This document shows, piece after piece, positions 18,105 through 27,071 of a DNA stretch of 64,000 nucleotides (its first letter is position 1; every line of letters begins with the position of its first letter). A program made the translations under genes and the position numbers. The notes under the pieces are model-generated. The model saw only the letters and a list, made by a program, of their open reading frames with translations, searched no databases and had not been told where the DNA came from. This stretch comes from Xanthobacter autotrophicus (GTDB taxonomy: Bacteria > Pseudomonadota > Alphaproteobacteria > Rhizobiales > Xanthobacteraceae), in contig NZ_JAIVFO010000001.1 in assembly GCF_029991245.1 (NCBI RefSeq), positions 102,035-166,034 of the forward strand. Direction: 5' to 3'.

Positions 18105-18216
18105 AGCCGTACCGCCAGTTGATTCGCTGGCATAGTTTCCGTCTAACGCGCGGCAAGTCCAACGCTGTCCAGCGGCACGATGCACAACCCGGATCAATCA
18201 GAGCTGCGGATTGGAT

Positions 18217-19410
18217 TCAGTCCGCAGCCTCCCGCAGCCCGTCCAGATGATCCGCCCACCATGCCATCATCCGCACCCGCTCCTCCCAATGCTCGCCCCG
18301 CAGATAGGCGCGGCGCACTTCATTGTTCTCGGCATGGGCGAGCTGGCGCTCGATGGCATCCGGATTCCACAGGCCGCTTTCGTTGAGGAGCGTCGAGGCG
18401 GAGGCGCGGAACCCGTGGGCGGTGGCGATGTCCGGACCGAAGCCCAGGCGGCGCAGGGCAAAGTTCAGGGTATTCTCGCTGATCGGCTTCTTCGCCGCGC
18501 CGATGCAGGGAAAGGCGAAATCCTCCTCGGCCGTGACCGCATAAAGGTCGCGCAGAATGGCTACCGCCTGCGGCGGAAGCGGGATGCGGTGGGGCCGGCG
18601 CATTTTCATGCGTTCGGCAGGGATGGACCAAACCGCCTTGTCGAGGTCGAACTCGGTCCAGCGCGCGGCGCGCAGCTCGCCGGGGCGAGGAAACAGCACC
18701 GGCATAAGTCTCAGCGCCGCGCGGGTCGCCGGCTGGCCCTGATAGCCGTGGATTGCCTTCAGGAGCTTGCCCAGTTCGGCCGCGGTGGTGACTGCGGATC
18801 GGTGCTGAACCTTCGGCGTCGTCAGGGCGCCGCGCAGGGCGAAGGTCGGGTCGTTCTCGATTCGGGCGGTGGCGATGGCGTAGCGAAAGATCGAGCCGAT
18901 GACGGACCGCATCCGCCTCGCCGTCTCATGGTGGCCCTTGGCCTCGATCTCCCGCAGGGCCTCCAGCACGTCGGCGGAGCTGACTGCGCCGATATCCCGG
19001 TCGCCGAAATGGGGGTATGAGAAGCCTAGCAGCCAACGCCGCTTCGCCAGCGTGATATCGGCAAGCCCCTCACGGGTCAGCTTGGCGAGGTGCTCCTCTG
19101 CCACCGCGCGGAAGGTGTTGACTGGCGCTGCCTTCGCCTCCTCGCGTGCCCGCTTCTTGAGGGCCGAGGGGTCGCCACCATCGACGATCGCCTTCTTGGC
19201 GTCATCGCGCCGCTCCCGGGCCTTCGCGAGCGACACCTCAGGATATGGCCCAATGGCGAGGAGCTTCTCCTTGCCCTCAATCCGGTACTTCAGCCGCCAG
19301 AGACGCGAGCCGGTAGGATTCACCAGGAGATAGAGGCCACCGCCGTCCGCCAGCTTATAAGGCTTGTCGCCGGCCTTCGCCGCGCGGATGGCCGTATCGG
19401 TCAGGGGCAT
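18217..19410 (-). CDS. P4-type site-specific integrase (DUF4102)
   Basis: 397 residues from the ATG at 19410. N-terminal DUF4102 arm-binding domain (M-P-L-T-D-T-A-I-R-A-A-K ... L-A-D-G-G-G-L-Y-L-L-V), a core-binding domain, and a catalytic domain with R in P-R-P-G-E-L-R-A-A-R-W, H-G-F-R-A-S-A, and the late tyrosine in R-R-A-Y-L-R-G. It is intact in length. It lies beside tRNA-Leu with its start toward the tRNA, the normal arrangement. Its 5' end and leader are duplicated in truncated form at 9679-10004. Confidence 0.96.
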   Translation of the reverse strand: MPLTDTAIRAAKAGDKPYKLADGGGLYLLVNPTGSRLWRLKYRIEGKEKLLAIGPYPEVSLAKARERRDDAKKAIVDGGDPSALKKRAREEAKAAPVNTFRAVAEEHLAKLTREGLADITLAKRRWLLGFSYPHFGDRDIGAVSSADVLEALREIEAKGHHETARRMRSVIGSIFRYAIATARIENDPTFALRGALTTPKVQHRSAVTTAAELGKLLKAIHGYQGQPATRAALRLMPVLFPRPGELRAARWTEFDLDKAVWSIPAERMKMRRPHRIPLPPQAVAILRDLYAVTAEEDFAFPCIGAAKKPISENTLNFALRRLGFGPDIATAHGFRASASTLLNESGLWNPDAIERQLAHAENNEVRRAYLRGEHWEERVRMMAWWADHLDGLREAAD

Positions 19411-19592
19411 TGGGGGGGCGCCCTCAGTGGGGGTACGTTTCCGATACCCCCAAAAGTACCCCCAAATTTGCCGGCTGCCAACGGATACCCCCAGACACTC
19501 CCGGAGCCTCTCGGACCGGAGAATAGAGCGTCTATAAGGTTTTTTGGAGCTTTTTGCACCGACCCGGAAGGGTGAATGGTGCCCAGGAGAGG
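19411..19592. repeat. integrase leader plus att site (tRNA-proximal copy)
   Basis: Counterpart of 9837-10004 (about 90% identical). It contains the full pair of C-rich motifs and ends inside the tRNA-Leu T-arm. The shared att core covers 19556-19592. Confidence 0.85.
19443..19464. repeat. GATACCCCC-N5-TACCCCCA motif, copy 3
   Basis: Located 33 bases upstream of the integrase start; a further GATACCCCC lies at about 19484. Read on the minus strand it is a tandem TGGGGGTA pair, apt for arm-type binding or integrase autoregulation. Confidence 0.6.
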
Positions 19593-19663
19593 ACTCGAAC
19601 CTCCACGCCCTTGCGAGCGCCAGCACCTGAAGCTGGTGCGTCTACCAATTCCGCCACCTGGGC
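19577..19663 (-). tRNA. tRNA-Leu (anticodon CAG)
   Basis: 87 bases including an encoded CCA. Acceptor stem GCCCAGG/CCTGGGC, anticodon stem CCAGC/GCTGG around TTCAGGT giving anticodon CAG, long variable arm with a GCAAG loop as expected for class II tRNAs, and T-arm GGAGG-TTCGAGT-CCTCT. Its 3' end is the integration site of the elements to the left. Confidence 0.95.
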
Positions 19664-19875
19664 CCCGGACGGCGCGTGGCCGTCAGGCAGGGCCTTCACA
19701 TAAGGGGGGGCGCGGGGCGTGTCAATAACACCCGCGCACCCCGCGACCGAAAGGTGTGAACAAGCGCGTCGGCCAGCCCCGGAGCCCTTCCGCATCCCGG
19801 TGGCGCGCCCGGCGCCGACCGGCCAGCATCAGCGACCCGGCCGGTGTCCCGCCCCTTGTCCCGCGCCCCTTGGCG

Positions 19876-20646
19876 TCAGTGTTCGAACTTCGCCGGGCGC
19901 TTCTCGATGAAGGCCGCCATGCCCTCCTTCTGGTCGGCGACGCCGAACTGGGACTGGAACACCCGCCGTTCGAAGCGGATGCCCTCGGCCAGCGTGGTCT
20001 CGTAGGAGCGGTTGACGCTCTCCTTGGTCTGCATGGCCACGGCTGCGGACATGCCGGCGACGGCCTTGGCCACCTTCAGCGCCTCGTCCAGCAGTTCGGC
20101 GGCCGGCACCACGCGGGAAACCAGGCCCGCACGCTCGGCCTCGGCGGCATCCATCAGACGGCCGGTGAGGCACATTTCCATGGCCTTGGACTTGCCCACG
20201 AAGCGCGTCAGGCGCTGGGTGCCGCCGGCGCCGGGCATCACGCCCAGCTTGATCTCGGGCTGGCCGAACTTCGCCGTATCGGCGGCCAGGATGAAGTCGC
20301 ACATCATGGCCAGCTCGCAGCCGCCGCCCAGCGCAAAGCCCGCCACCGCCGCGATCACCGGCTTGCGGGCGCGGGACAGGCGCTCCCACGAGGTGATGAA
20401 ATCGTCGAGATAGGTCGCCGGATAGGAGAAGACCTGCATCTCCTTGATGTCGGCGCCGGCGGCGAACGCCTTCTCCGAGCCGGTGAGCACCACGCAGCCG
20501 ATGCCCCGATCCTGCTCGAACGCATCCAGCGCCGCGTTCAGCTCGCCGATGAGCTGGCCGTTGAGCGCGTTGAGCGCCTGCGGGCGGTTCAGCCGGATGA
20601 GCCCCACGCGGTCGTGCTGCTCCACCAGGATCGTCTCGTATGCCAT
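19876..20646 (-). CDS. enoyl-CoA hydratase
   Basis: 256 residues, full length for the crotonase family. It hydrates trans-2-enoyl-CoA to 3-hydroxyacyl-CoA in fatty-acid beta-oxidation. The oxyanion-hole motif A-G-A-D-I-K-E is at 63-69. The two catalytic glutamates are E111 (G-G-G-C-E-L) and E131 (Q-P-E-I-K-L-G), 20 residues apart as in the mammalian enzyme. Cytoplasmic. It lies alone beside tRNA-Leu; no acyl-CoA partner gene is adjacent. FadB-type 3-hydroxyacyl dehydrogenase domain is absent, so it is the short monofunctional form (EchA/PaaF-like). Confidence 0.93.
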   Translation of the reverse strand: MAYETILVEQHDRVGLIRLNRPQALNALNGQLIGELNAALDAFEQDRGIGCVVLTGSEKAFAAGADIKEMQVFSYPATYLDDFITSWERLSRARKPVIAAVAGFALGGGCELAMMCDFILAADTAKFGQPEIKLGVMPGAGGTQRLTRFVGKSKAMEMCLTGRLMDAAEAERAGLVSRVVPAAELLDEALKVAKAVAGMSAAVAMQTKESVNRSYETTLAEGIRFERRVFQSQFGVADQKEGMAAFIEKRPAKFEH

Positions 20647-20814
20647 CCCATTCCTCCTCGTCGCCCGGCGTGACGCCGGTGCCTCTTCCGCGTGACGCCA
20701 AATCCGGCACCAAGTCCGGCACCAAGCCTGCGGTCACCGTGCTCTATCGCGTCATGGGGGCAAGGCGAAGAGGCAATCCCGCACACGTGCCGTGCAGGCC
20801 TGCCTCCCCTTGGC

Positions 20815-20856
20815 AGGTTGCCTTTGGCAGTTTGCCTTTGGCCGGTTGCCTGCGGC
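20815..20856. repeat. three tandem 14-bp repeats
   Basis: Units AGGTTGCCTTTGGC, AGTTTGCCTTTGGC and CGGTTGCCTGCGGC stand head to tail, directly beyond the mutM stop codon. A half-matching unit (CTGCCTCCCCTTGGC) precedes them. Confidence 0.75.
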
Positions 20857-20858
20857 AG

Positions 20859-21740
20859 CTACCTTTGACAGGTGGGGCAGTAGAAGGTGGAACGCCCGCT
20901 CTGCACGATGCGGCGGATGGTGTCCTTGCAGTGCAGGGTCTGGCAGGGCTGGCCCTCCCGGCCGTAGACCTTGAAGGTATGCTGGAAATAGCCAAGCTCG
21001 CCATTCACCTGGCGGTGGTCGCGCAGGGAGGAGCCGCCGGCGTGGATCGCCTCGCGCAGCACGTCGCGGATGGCGGTGACAAGCCGCTCCGCCCTCCGGG
21101 TGGGCGCGCCATCGGCGGTGGCGAGGGTGTGGGCGAGGCGGCGCGGCGACAGGCCGGCGCGGAACAGCGCCTCGCACACATAGATGTTGCCGAGGCCCGC
21201 CACCAGCTTCTGGTCCAGCAGCGCCGCCTTCAGGGCGGTCTGGCGGCGGGCGCAGGCGCGGGCGAGATATTCGGCATGGAAGCCGTTGCCCAGCGGCTCA
21301 GGCCCCAGGCCCGCCAGCAGCGGATGGGACATGATCTGGTCGTAGGGGACGATCAGGATGGCGCCGAAGCGCCTGGGATCGTTGAAGGTCACCGTGGCGC
21401 CGCCGGCCAGGTGCAGCACCACGTGGTCGTGCGGGCCGCCGGCCGCGCGCGGATGGTGGAAGCGGCCGGGCCGGCCCTTCACCGGTGCGCCCTCGATGCG
21501 GATGGACCCCGACATGCCGAGGTGCAGGATCATCACCTCCCCGCCATCCAGGTCGGCGAGGAGATATTTGGCGCGGCGACCGATGGCCTCGACCCGGCGC
21601 CCGGCCAGGCGCTCGGCGAAGTTCTCAGGCAGGGGCCAGCGCAGGTCCGGCCGACGGGCCTCGGCGCTTTCGATCACGGCGCCCTGCAGGACGGGCATGA
21701 GACCGCGGCGGACGGTCTCCACCTCGGGCAACTCGGGCAT
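20859..21740 (-). CDS. mutM: formamidopyrimidine-DNA glycosylase
   Basis: 293 residues from the ATG at 21740. The N-terminus after Met removal is P-E-L-P-E-V-E-T-V, where Pro2 is the Schiff-base nucleophile and Glu3 is catalytic. The C-terminus carries the four-cysteine zinc finger (C-Q-T-L-H-C ... Y-C-P-T-C-Q-R). The enzyme removes 8-oxoguanine and Fapy lesions and nicks the abasic site in base-excision repair. An open frame extends 38 codons upstream without similarity. It lies downstream of rmuC on the same strand. Confidence 0.97.
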   Translation of the reverse strand: MPELPEVETVRRGLMPVLQGAVIESAEARRPDLRWPLPENFAERLAGRRVEAIGRRAKYLLADLDGGEVMILHLGMSGSIRIEGAPVKGRPGRFHHPRAAGGPHDHVVLHLAGGATVTFNDPRRFGAILIVPYDQIMSHPLLAGLGPEPLGNGFHAEYLARACARRQTALKAALLDQKLVAGLGNIYVCEALFRAGLSPRRLAHTLATADGAPTRRAERLVTAIRDVLREAIHAGGSSLRDHRQVNGELGYFQHTFKVYGREGQPCQTLHCKDTIRRIVQSGRSTFYCPTCQR

Positions 21741-21850
21741 GTCTTTCTTATACTCGGTGGGCGGGCCGCAACCGGCGCGCGAATCGTCACGGCCGAGTAG
21801 GATCGGGCCGACCGGCCCCCCATGCAAGAGCGTGTTTTGATGTTGTCCCC

Positions 21851-23017
21851 TCAATCGAGGGGAGCGACCTTCTCTCCCTCCATCCCGCCCGGCGGCGTCT
21901 CGAAATCGAGCTGCTCCAGCCGCAGGCCGCGACGGGCGATCTTGTCGGCGGAGACGATGACGCGGCCCACGTCGTCGCCCACCTGCGCGAAATGCTTGGC
22001 GAGATCGCCCACCCGCTCGCGCAGGCGTGTCACGTCGACGACCAGGGCCGCCACTTCCGCCCGCACCCGGTCCGCCGCCTCGCGCATGCGGGCATCCTTG
22101 GCGATGGCCTGCACCACCTGGATCGCCAGCATGAGCAGGGACGGCGAGACCAGCACCACGCGCAGGCGGTAGGCCTCCTGCACCACACCGTCGAAATGCT
22201 CGGAAATCTCCGCATAGACCGATTCGGAGGGCACGAAGATGAGGGCCACGTCCTGGGTCTCGCCCGGCACGAAATAGCGCTCCGCCACATCGTAGACATG
22301 CTTCAGCAGATCGTTGCGCAGCCTTTGCCCCGCAGCCTTGCGGATGTCGGCCGAGGGCGCCTCGCGGAAGGCGGTGACCGATTCCAGCGGGAATTTCGAA
22401 TCCACCAGCAGCGGGCGCGGGTCGCCGGGCAGGAAGATGGCGCAGTCCGGCCGCTTGCCGTTGGAAAGGGTGTGCTGGAAGGCGAAGCTGCCGCGCGGCA
22501 GGCCGTCCGCCACGATGGCCTCCATGCGGGCCTGCCCGAAGGCGCCCCGCGCCTGCTTGTTGGCCAGCGTGTCCTTCAGCGCCACCACCTGGGCGGAGAG
22601 GTCGGTGAGGCTGCGCTCCGCCTTCTCCACCATGACGAGGCGTTCGGCGATGCGGGTCAGGCTCTCGTGGGTGGCGCGGGCGCTGGTGGAGAGGGTTTCG
22701 CCGATGCGGTGGGAGGTGGCGTCCAGCCGCTCTGCGACCGCGCGGGCAAGCTCGCTCTGCCGGTGGGCAAGCACCTCCGTCATGCTCTGCACCCGGCCCG
22801 CGGTTTCCGACTGGACGCGCATGAGTTCGCGCAGGCGACGGTCCATTTCGTCGCGCCGCAGCGCCTCCTCGGCGGCCGCCGCGGCCCGTGCCCGCGACTG
22901 GCGCACGAGGGAGACGCCGACCATGAACACAAGCAGCGCAAGCAAACCCGCGCCGAAGGCTGCCGCCTCGGCCAGGGTGACGGCGTGACCCGCCAGACTG
23001 AAGAGCGCCTCCCGCAT
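21851..23017 (-). CDS. rmuC: DNA recombination protein RmuC
   Basis: 388 residues from the ATG at 23017. One N-terminal membrane segment ([18 protein letters not shown]), a long coiled coil (about 40-160), then the RmuC nuclease-like domain with [10 protein letters not shown] and V-D-S-K-F-P-L-E. RmuC limits recombination of inverted repeats and is thought to have a PD-(D/E)XK-like fold (the D ... D-S-K pair fits). An upstream extension of 19 codons is open but not needed. Divergent from def with about 80 bases between. Confidence 0.92.
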   Translation of the reverse strand: MREALFSLAGHAVTLAEAAAFGAGLLALLVFMVGVSLVRQSRARAAAAAEEALRRDEMDRRLRELMRVQSETAGRVQSMTEVLAHRQSELARAVAERLDATSHRIGETLSTSARATHESLTRIAERLVMVEKAERSLTDLSAQVVALKDTLANKQARGAFGQARMEAIVADGLPRGSFAFQHTLSNGKRPDCAIFLPGDPRPLLVDSKFPLESVTAFREAPSADIRKAAGQRLRNDLLKHVYDVAERYFVPGETQDVALIFVPSESVYAEISEHFDGVVQEAYRLRVVLVSPSLLMLAIQVVQAIAKDARMREAADRVRAEVAALVVDVTRLRERVGDLAKHFAQVGDDVGRVIVSADKIARRGLRLEQLDFETPPGGMEGEKVAPLD

Positions 23018-23097
23018 GGCCCCTTCTATCGCGATTCGTAATTCGAACAAACAGCGAACATGTTGACCAAACACGAAGCTTCGCTTATTTCGCGAGA

Positions 23098-23616
23098 ATG
23101 GCGACGCGACCCATCCTCATCATCCCCGAGCCCAAGCTGCGCACCCTCTCGGCATCGGTCGAGAAAATCGACAGCGAGGTCCGCAAGCTCGTGGAAGACA
23201 TGTTCGACACCATGTACGACGCGCCGGGCATCGGCCTCGCGGCGATCCAGGTGGGCGTGCAGAGGCGCGTCGTCACCATTGATGTCGCGCGCGAGGGCGA
23301 GGCCAAGAAGCCCATCGCCCTCATCAACCCCGAGATCATCGCGACGTCGGACGAGACCTCGGTCTATAGCGAGGGCTGCCTCTCCATCCCCGAATATTAC
23401 GAGGAGGTAGAGCGGCCGGCGCGGGTCACCGTGCGCTTCCAGGACCTGGAGGGGCAGGTGCGCGAAGTGGCGGCGGACGGGCTGTTCGCCACCTGCGTGC
23501 AGCACGAGATCGACCATCTGAACGGCGTGCTCTTCATCGACCACATCTCGAAATTGAAGCGCGACCGAGTGATCAAGAAGTTCACCAAGCTGGCGCGGCA
23601 CAAGGACGAGGTCTGA
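23098..23616 (+). CDS. def: peptide deformylase
   Basis: 172 residues. It removes the formyl group from the N-terminal methionine of new proteins. The three family motifs are intact: G-I-G-L-A-A-I-Q at 44-51, E-G-C-L-S at 92-96, and H-E-I-D-H at 136-140. C94, H136 and H140 bind the metal and E137 is catalytic. Cytoplasmic, essential housekeeping. First gene of the def-fmt-truA group, the arrangement usual in rhizobia. Confidence 0.98.
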   Translation: MATRPILIIPEPKLRTLSASVEKIDSEVRKLVEDMFDTMYDAPGIGLAAIQVGVQRRVVTIDVAREGEAKKPIALINPEIIATSDETSVYSEGCLSIPEYYEEVERPARVTVRFQDLEGQVREVAADGLFATCVQHEIDHLNGVLFIDHISKLKRDRVIKKFTKLARHKDEV

Positions 23617-23753
23617 CGCCCCGCCGCGCGGCATCGCCTTTCCCGCCCCCGCCGATGCGGTCGCATCCGGGTCCCATCGCTCAACCGCCGCGCGGGCCTG
23701 ACCGGACTTGACAGACCGGACTGGGCAGGCCGCGCCGGCCCGGATCAGGCAGC

Positions 23754-24677
23754 ATGCGCATCGTCTTCATGGGAACGCCGGAGTTCGCCGTGCCGACCCT
23801 TTCCGAGATCGTCGGCCGCGGGCACGAGGTGGTGGCGGTCTATAGCCGCGCGCCCGCTCCGGCCGGCCGGCGCGGGCTCGATCTCACCCCCTCCCCGGTC
23901 CATCAGGTGGCCGAGCGCTTCGGCCTGAAGGTGCTCACCCCGAAAAGCCTGCGCAGCCCGGAAGCAGCAGCGGAATTTGCCGCCCACGACGCCGACGTGG
24001 CGGTGGTGGTGGCCTATGGCCTCATCCTGCCGCCGGCCATCCTTCAGGCCCCGCGCCTCGGCTGCCTCAACCTGCATGGCTCGCTGCTGCCCCGCTGGCG
24101 CGGCGCGGCGCCCATCCAGCGCGCCATCATGGCCGGGGATCAGGCCACGGGCGTGAGCGTGATGCAGATGGAGGAAGGCCTCGATACCGGCCCCGTGGGC
24201 CTCGTGGAGCGCATGGCCATCGGCCCCGACATGACGGCGGGCGAACTCCACGACGCCATGATGGTGCTGGGGGCCGACCTGATGGCCCGCGCGCTGGCGG
24301 CGCTGGAGCGCGGCGGCCTCGCCTTCACCCCCCAGCCGGAGGCGGGCGTCGCCTATGCGGCCAAGATCGAGAAGGCGGAGACCCGCATCGACTGGTCGCA
24401 GCCGGCGCAGGTGGTGCACGATCGCATCCGCGGGCTGTCGCCCTTCCCCGGCGCGTGGTTCCCGCTGGGGCCGGACGCGGCCCGGGTGAAGGTGCTGCGC
24501 TCGACCCTCGCGGACGGCACGGGCGCGCCCGGCGAGGCGCTGGACGACCGCCTCACCATCGCCTGCGGTTCCGGTGCAGTGCGGCTGGTGGAATTGCAGA
24601 AGGCCGGCAAGCAGCCGGCGGGGGCAGCGGCCTTTCTCAACGGAAACGCCGTACCCCCCGGCACCCGGCTCGCCTGA
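23754..24677 (+). CDS. fmt: methionyl-tRNA formyltransferase
   Basis: 307 residues. It formylates Met-tRNAfMet for initiation. N106, H108 (L-N-L-H-G-S-L-L-P) and D144 (E-G-L-D-T-G) are at the same positions as the E. coli catalytic triad. The C-terminal tRNA-binding domain ([11 protein letters not shown]) is present. It follows def by 137 bases and ends 16 bases before truA, so fmt-truA are surely co-transcribed. Confidence 0.98.
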   Translation: MRIVFMGTPEFAVPTLSEIVGRGHEVVAVYSRAPAPAGRRGLDLTPSPVHQVAERFGLKVLTPKSLRSPEAAAEFAAHDADVAVVVAYGLILPPAILQAPRLGCLNLHGSLLPRWRGAAPIQRAIMAGDQATGVSVMQMEEGLDTGPVGLVERMAIGPDMTAGELHDAMMVLGADLMARALAALERGGLAFTPQPEAGVAYAAKIEKAETRIDWSQPAQVVHDRIRGLSPFPGAWFPLGPDAARVKVLRSTLADGTGAPGEALDDRLTIACGSGAVRLVELQKAGKQPAGAAAFLNGNAVPPGTRLA

Positions 24678-24693
24678 GCCGCCCCGGCCCGCC

Positions 24694-25431
24694 ATGCCCC
24701 GCTACAAGCTCACCATCGAATATGATGGCACCCCCTATGCCGGCTGGCAGATCCAGGCCGACCAGGAGACCGTGCAGGGCGCGCTGGCGCAGGCGTTCCG
24801 CCGCTTCTGCGGCGAGGAGGTGCACGTGGCCGGCGCCGGACGCACCGATGCGGGGGTTCATGCCACCGGGCAGGTGGCCCATGTGGACCTCTCGCGGCAC
24901 TGGCGGAGCGACACGGTGCGCGACGCCATGACCGCCCAGCTGCGCCCCCATCCCATCGCCGTCCTGAGCGCCGAGGAGGTGCCGGCGAGCTTCGATGCCC
25001 GCTTCTCCGCCACCAAGCGGCACTATCTCTACCGCATCGTCAACCGGCGGCCGGACCTCGCCCTCGACCGCGACCGGGCCTGGCGCATCCCGCAGAGGCT
25101 CGACGCGCAGGCCATGCACGTTGCGGCCCAGCGGCTGCTGGGCAAGCACGATTTCTCCACCTTCCGCGCCGCCGAATGCCAGGCCGCCTCGCCGCTGAAG
25201 ACGCTGGACCAGCTGGATGTCTCCCGCTCCGGCGATGAAATCCGCATCGTCACCTCGGCGCGGTCCTTCCTGCATCATCAGGTGCGCTCCATGGTGGGCT
25301 CGCTGATGCGGGTGGGCGAAGGCCGCTGGAGCGCGGACGATCTGGAATCCGCCCTCAAGGCCGCCGACCGCACCCGCTGCGGCCCCATGGCACCCGCCGC
25401 CGGGCTCTATCTGGCCGCCGTCAGCTATTAG
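24694..25431 (+). CDS. truA: tRNA pseudouridine(38-40) synthase
   Basis: 245 residues from the ATG at 24694. It converts uridines 38-40 in the anticodon arm to pseudouridine. The catalytic Asp52 lies in G-R-T-D-A-G-V-H-A (49-57). Other family motifs: A-F-R-R-F near 35, [11 protein letters not shown] about residue 190. It follows fmt closely and ends at the start of an interspersed repeat. Confidence 0.98.
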   Translation: MPRYKLTIEYDGTPYAGWQIQADQETVQGALAQAFRRFCGEEVHVAGAGRTDAGVHATGQVAHVDLSRHWRSDTVRDAMTAQLRPHPIAVLSAEEVPASFDARFSATKRHYLYRIVNRRPDLALDRDRAWRIPQRLDAQAMHVAAQRLLGKHDFSTFRAAECQAASPLKTLDQLDVSRSGDEIRIVTSARSFLHHQVRSMVGSLMRVGEGRWSADDLESALKAADRTRCGPMAPAAGLYLAAVSY

Positions 25432-25432
25432 A

Positions 25433-25564
25433 GCACGCGCGCTCTTTCCTTAAGTTTAGAGCGTTTGCGAGCAAGGCCGACGCCGGTCCGCGCGACGAAA
25501 GCGCGCCAAGGCAAGACGCTGGAGCGGTTGCCGTGAGCCAAGGCGAACGGATAGCCGGTGCTCT
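25433..25564. repeat. interspersed mosaic repeat, copy R2
   Basis: It begins at the truA stop. CTCTTTCCTTAAGTTTAGAGCGT at 25442-25464 parallels CTCTTTCTTGAGGTTAGAGCGT at 59317-59338, and the AGCGGTTGCCGTGAGCC core at 25523-25539 parallels R1 and R3. It fills the gap between convergent truA and the epimerase gene and may act in 3'-end formation. Confidence 0.7.
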
Positions 25565-25573
25565 TGTCTCAAT

Positions 25574-26461
25574 TCACAGGGCGATGTCGGGCAGCCAGCG
25601 GATGGCCATGGCGAACGTCTGCGCGCCGCCCGGCGGAATGTGCGCGAGCCCGGGCTTCTCGACGAAGGGCCGCGCGTCCGCCTCCGGCGTCGCATGGCCG
25701 TACCAGGGCTCGATGCACAGGAACGGCGCGCCCGGCTTCGACCACAGGCCGAGCTGCGGCATGCCCGGAAAGGCGATCTCAAGCCCCGGCGCGCCGGGCA
25801 CCCCGAAGCGGATGCGCTGGGAGCGGACGGTCCGGAAGATCAGCGCATCGCGTTCAAACAAGGCGTCGTCGGGCGCGATGATCCCGCTCGCCGCCGGATT
25901 GGGCTCGGTCGCAGCCGAAAGAAGGCCCCCGACCGGCCGGTGCACCGGCTCGGCCTCCGCCGCCTCGAACACCAGCCGGTGGTCGGCCCGGCTGCCGCCA
26001 TAGGGCAGCGGCCACAGGAAGGCCGGATGGAAGCCGAAGCTCGCGGGCAGGCTTTCCGATCCGGGATTGCGCACGGTCGCCGCGATGGTGAGGGTGGCGT
26101 CCTCGAGCCCGTAGGCCACGTCGAGTTCGAAGGCGAAGGGATATTGCGCGCGGGTCTCAGCGCTCGGCAGCAGCTGGAACACGGCGCGCCGGGGCTGCTC
26201 CTCCACCAGATCGAACAGGCTGCGCCGGGCGAAACCGTGCTGCTTCATGCCATGGCGCTGCCCGTCGTGGACCAGCTCATCGTCCGGCAGCCGGCCGACT
26301 ATGGGAAACAGCAGCGGCGCCCGGCCCGCCCAGAACGCCGGATCGCCATGCCACAGGAGGTCGCGGCCGGCGCCGTCGCGCAGCCGCACCAGCTCGGCGC
26401 CGAGGCTTGCAATCTCCGCCGACAGGGCGCTCGAACTCAGCGTCACCGTCTTGCCTGCCAT
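25574..26461 (-). CDS. aldose 1-epimerase family protein
   Basis: 295 residues from the ATG at 26461. It resembles LacX/galactose-mutarotase-like proteins: L-L-W-H-G-D-P-A-F-W near residue 36, L-L-F-P-I-V-G, H-G-F-A-R, the catalytic-type histidines in F-G-F-H-P-A-F and a late E-P-W. The family interconverts sugar anomers or acts on hexose-6-phosphates (YeaD type). The exact sugar is not evident. Cytoplasmic. Convergent with truA. Divergent from the Rieske protein gene, with about 250 bases between. Confidence 0.85.
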   Translation of the reverse strand: MAGKTVTLSSSALSAEIASLGAELVRLRDGAGRDLLWHGDPAFWAGRAPLLFPIVGRLPDDELVHDGQRHGMKQHGFARRSLFDLVEEQPRRAVFQLLPSAETRAQYPFAFELDVAYGLEDATLTIAATVRNPGSESLPASFGFHPAFLWPLPYGGSRADHRLVFEAAEAEPVHRPVGGLLSAATEPNPAASGIIAPDDALFERDALIFRTVRSQRIRFGVPGAPGLEIAFPGMPQLGLWSKPGAPFLCIEPWYGHATPEADARPFVEKPGLAHIPPGGAQTFAMAIRWLPDIAL

Positions 26462-26717
26462 GGTCCTGCGCCCTCCGGGTCCTGCGCCTGCCGCCATCCC
26501 TACCATCGGAGGATGACGAAAAGCACCCTGGTCGCGGTTGGGTCCGAAACGCGGCCCGCGCCTTGCCTGCCACCGCCGGGCCGTCGCCGGTTTCGCCGCA
26601 GGGCAGCCTTTGCCACGTCGTGTTTGCGACATTTGGCGGTCCAGTGGCGGAGCGCCTGTGGTGGTCCGCAACTTGCGTGTGGCGGGCCAGACGTTGGTTT
26701 TTGCGAAGGCGACCCCG

Positions 26718-27056
26718 ATGGCGTTCACCTCTGTCTGTCCCACGAGTGCCGTAAGCGAGGGGGCCATGGGCCTCTTTCAAGTCGGTCGCAAGAGCGTGCT
26801 GCTGGTCTGGCCGACGGGCGGCGAGCTGAAGGCCTATCGCGGACGCTGCCCCCATGCGGACATGCCGCTGACCGATGCCACCTTCAACGGGCAGACCGTC
26901 ACCTGCCCGATCCACGTGTGGGGCTTCGACGGCACCAGCGGCAAGTGCGTGACCCACCTGGTGCGCAATGCGCTCCACCCCTATGAGTTGCGGGTCGAGG
27001 GCGACGAGATCCTGGTGGACGTGGGACCGGTCAAGCCGGCGCGCGCGTCGGCTTGA
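26718..27056 (+). CDS. TmoC-like Rieske [2Fe-2S] ferredoxin
   Basis: 112 residues from the ATG at 26718. The Rieske cluster ligands are C44/H46 (C-P-H-A-D-M-P-L) and C63/H66 (C-P-I-H-V-W-G-F). Length, the W-G-F-D after the second ligand pair and the Y-E-L-R-V-E-G-D-E-I-L-V-D-V ending resemble ferredoxins of toluene/alkene monooxygenases (TmoC type) more than respiratory Rieske proteins. It would carry electrons to an oxygenase, but no oxygenase component is in this window, so its partner is unknown. It stands between divergent aldose epimerase and convergent multicopper oxidase genes. Confidence 0.85.
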   Translation: MAFTSVCPTSAVSEGAMGLFQVGRKSVLLVWPTGGELKAYRGRCPHADMPLTDATFNGQTVTCPIHVWGFDGTSGKCVTHLVRNALHPYELRVEGDEILVDVGPVKPARASA

Positions 27057-27071
27057 CCCATAGGCGCGGCG

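Larger units (their letters stand above)
10005..19592 (-). mobile_element. 9.6-kb integrative element at tRNA-Leu carrying restriction-type cargo
   Basis: Direct repeats containing the tRNA-Leu 3' end bound it (9969-10004 and 19556-19592). The integrase lies next to the tRNA, all seven genes are on the minus strand, and the left end is strikingly A/T-rich, unlike the host. Order from the tRNA: P4-type integrase, hypothetical, AlpA, HTH/zinc ribbon, second tyrosine recombinase, Eco57I-like R-M protein, NucS-like nuclease. There are no replication or transfer genes, so it is an integrative island, not a conjugative element or phage. Confidence 0.85.
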
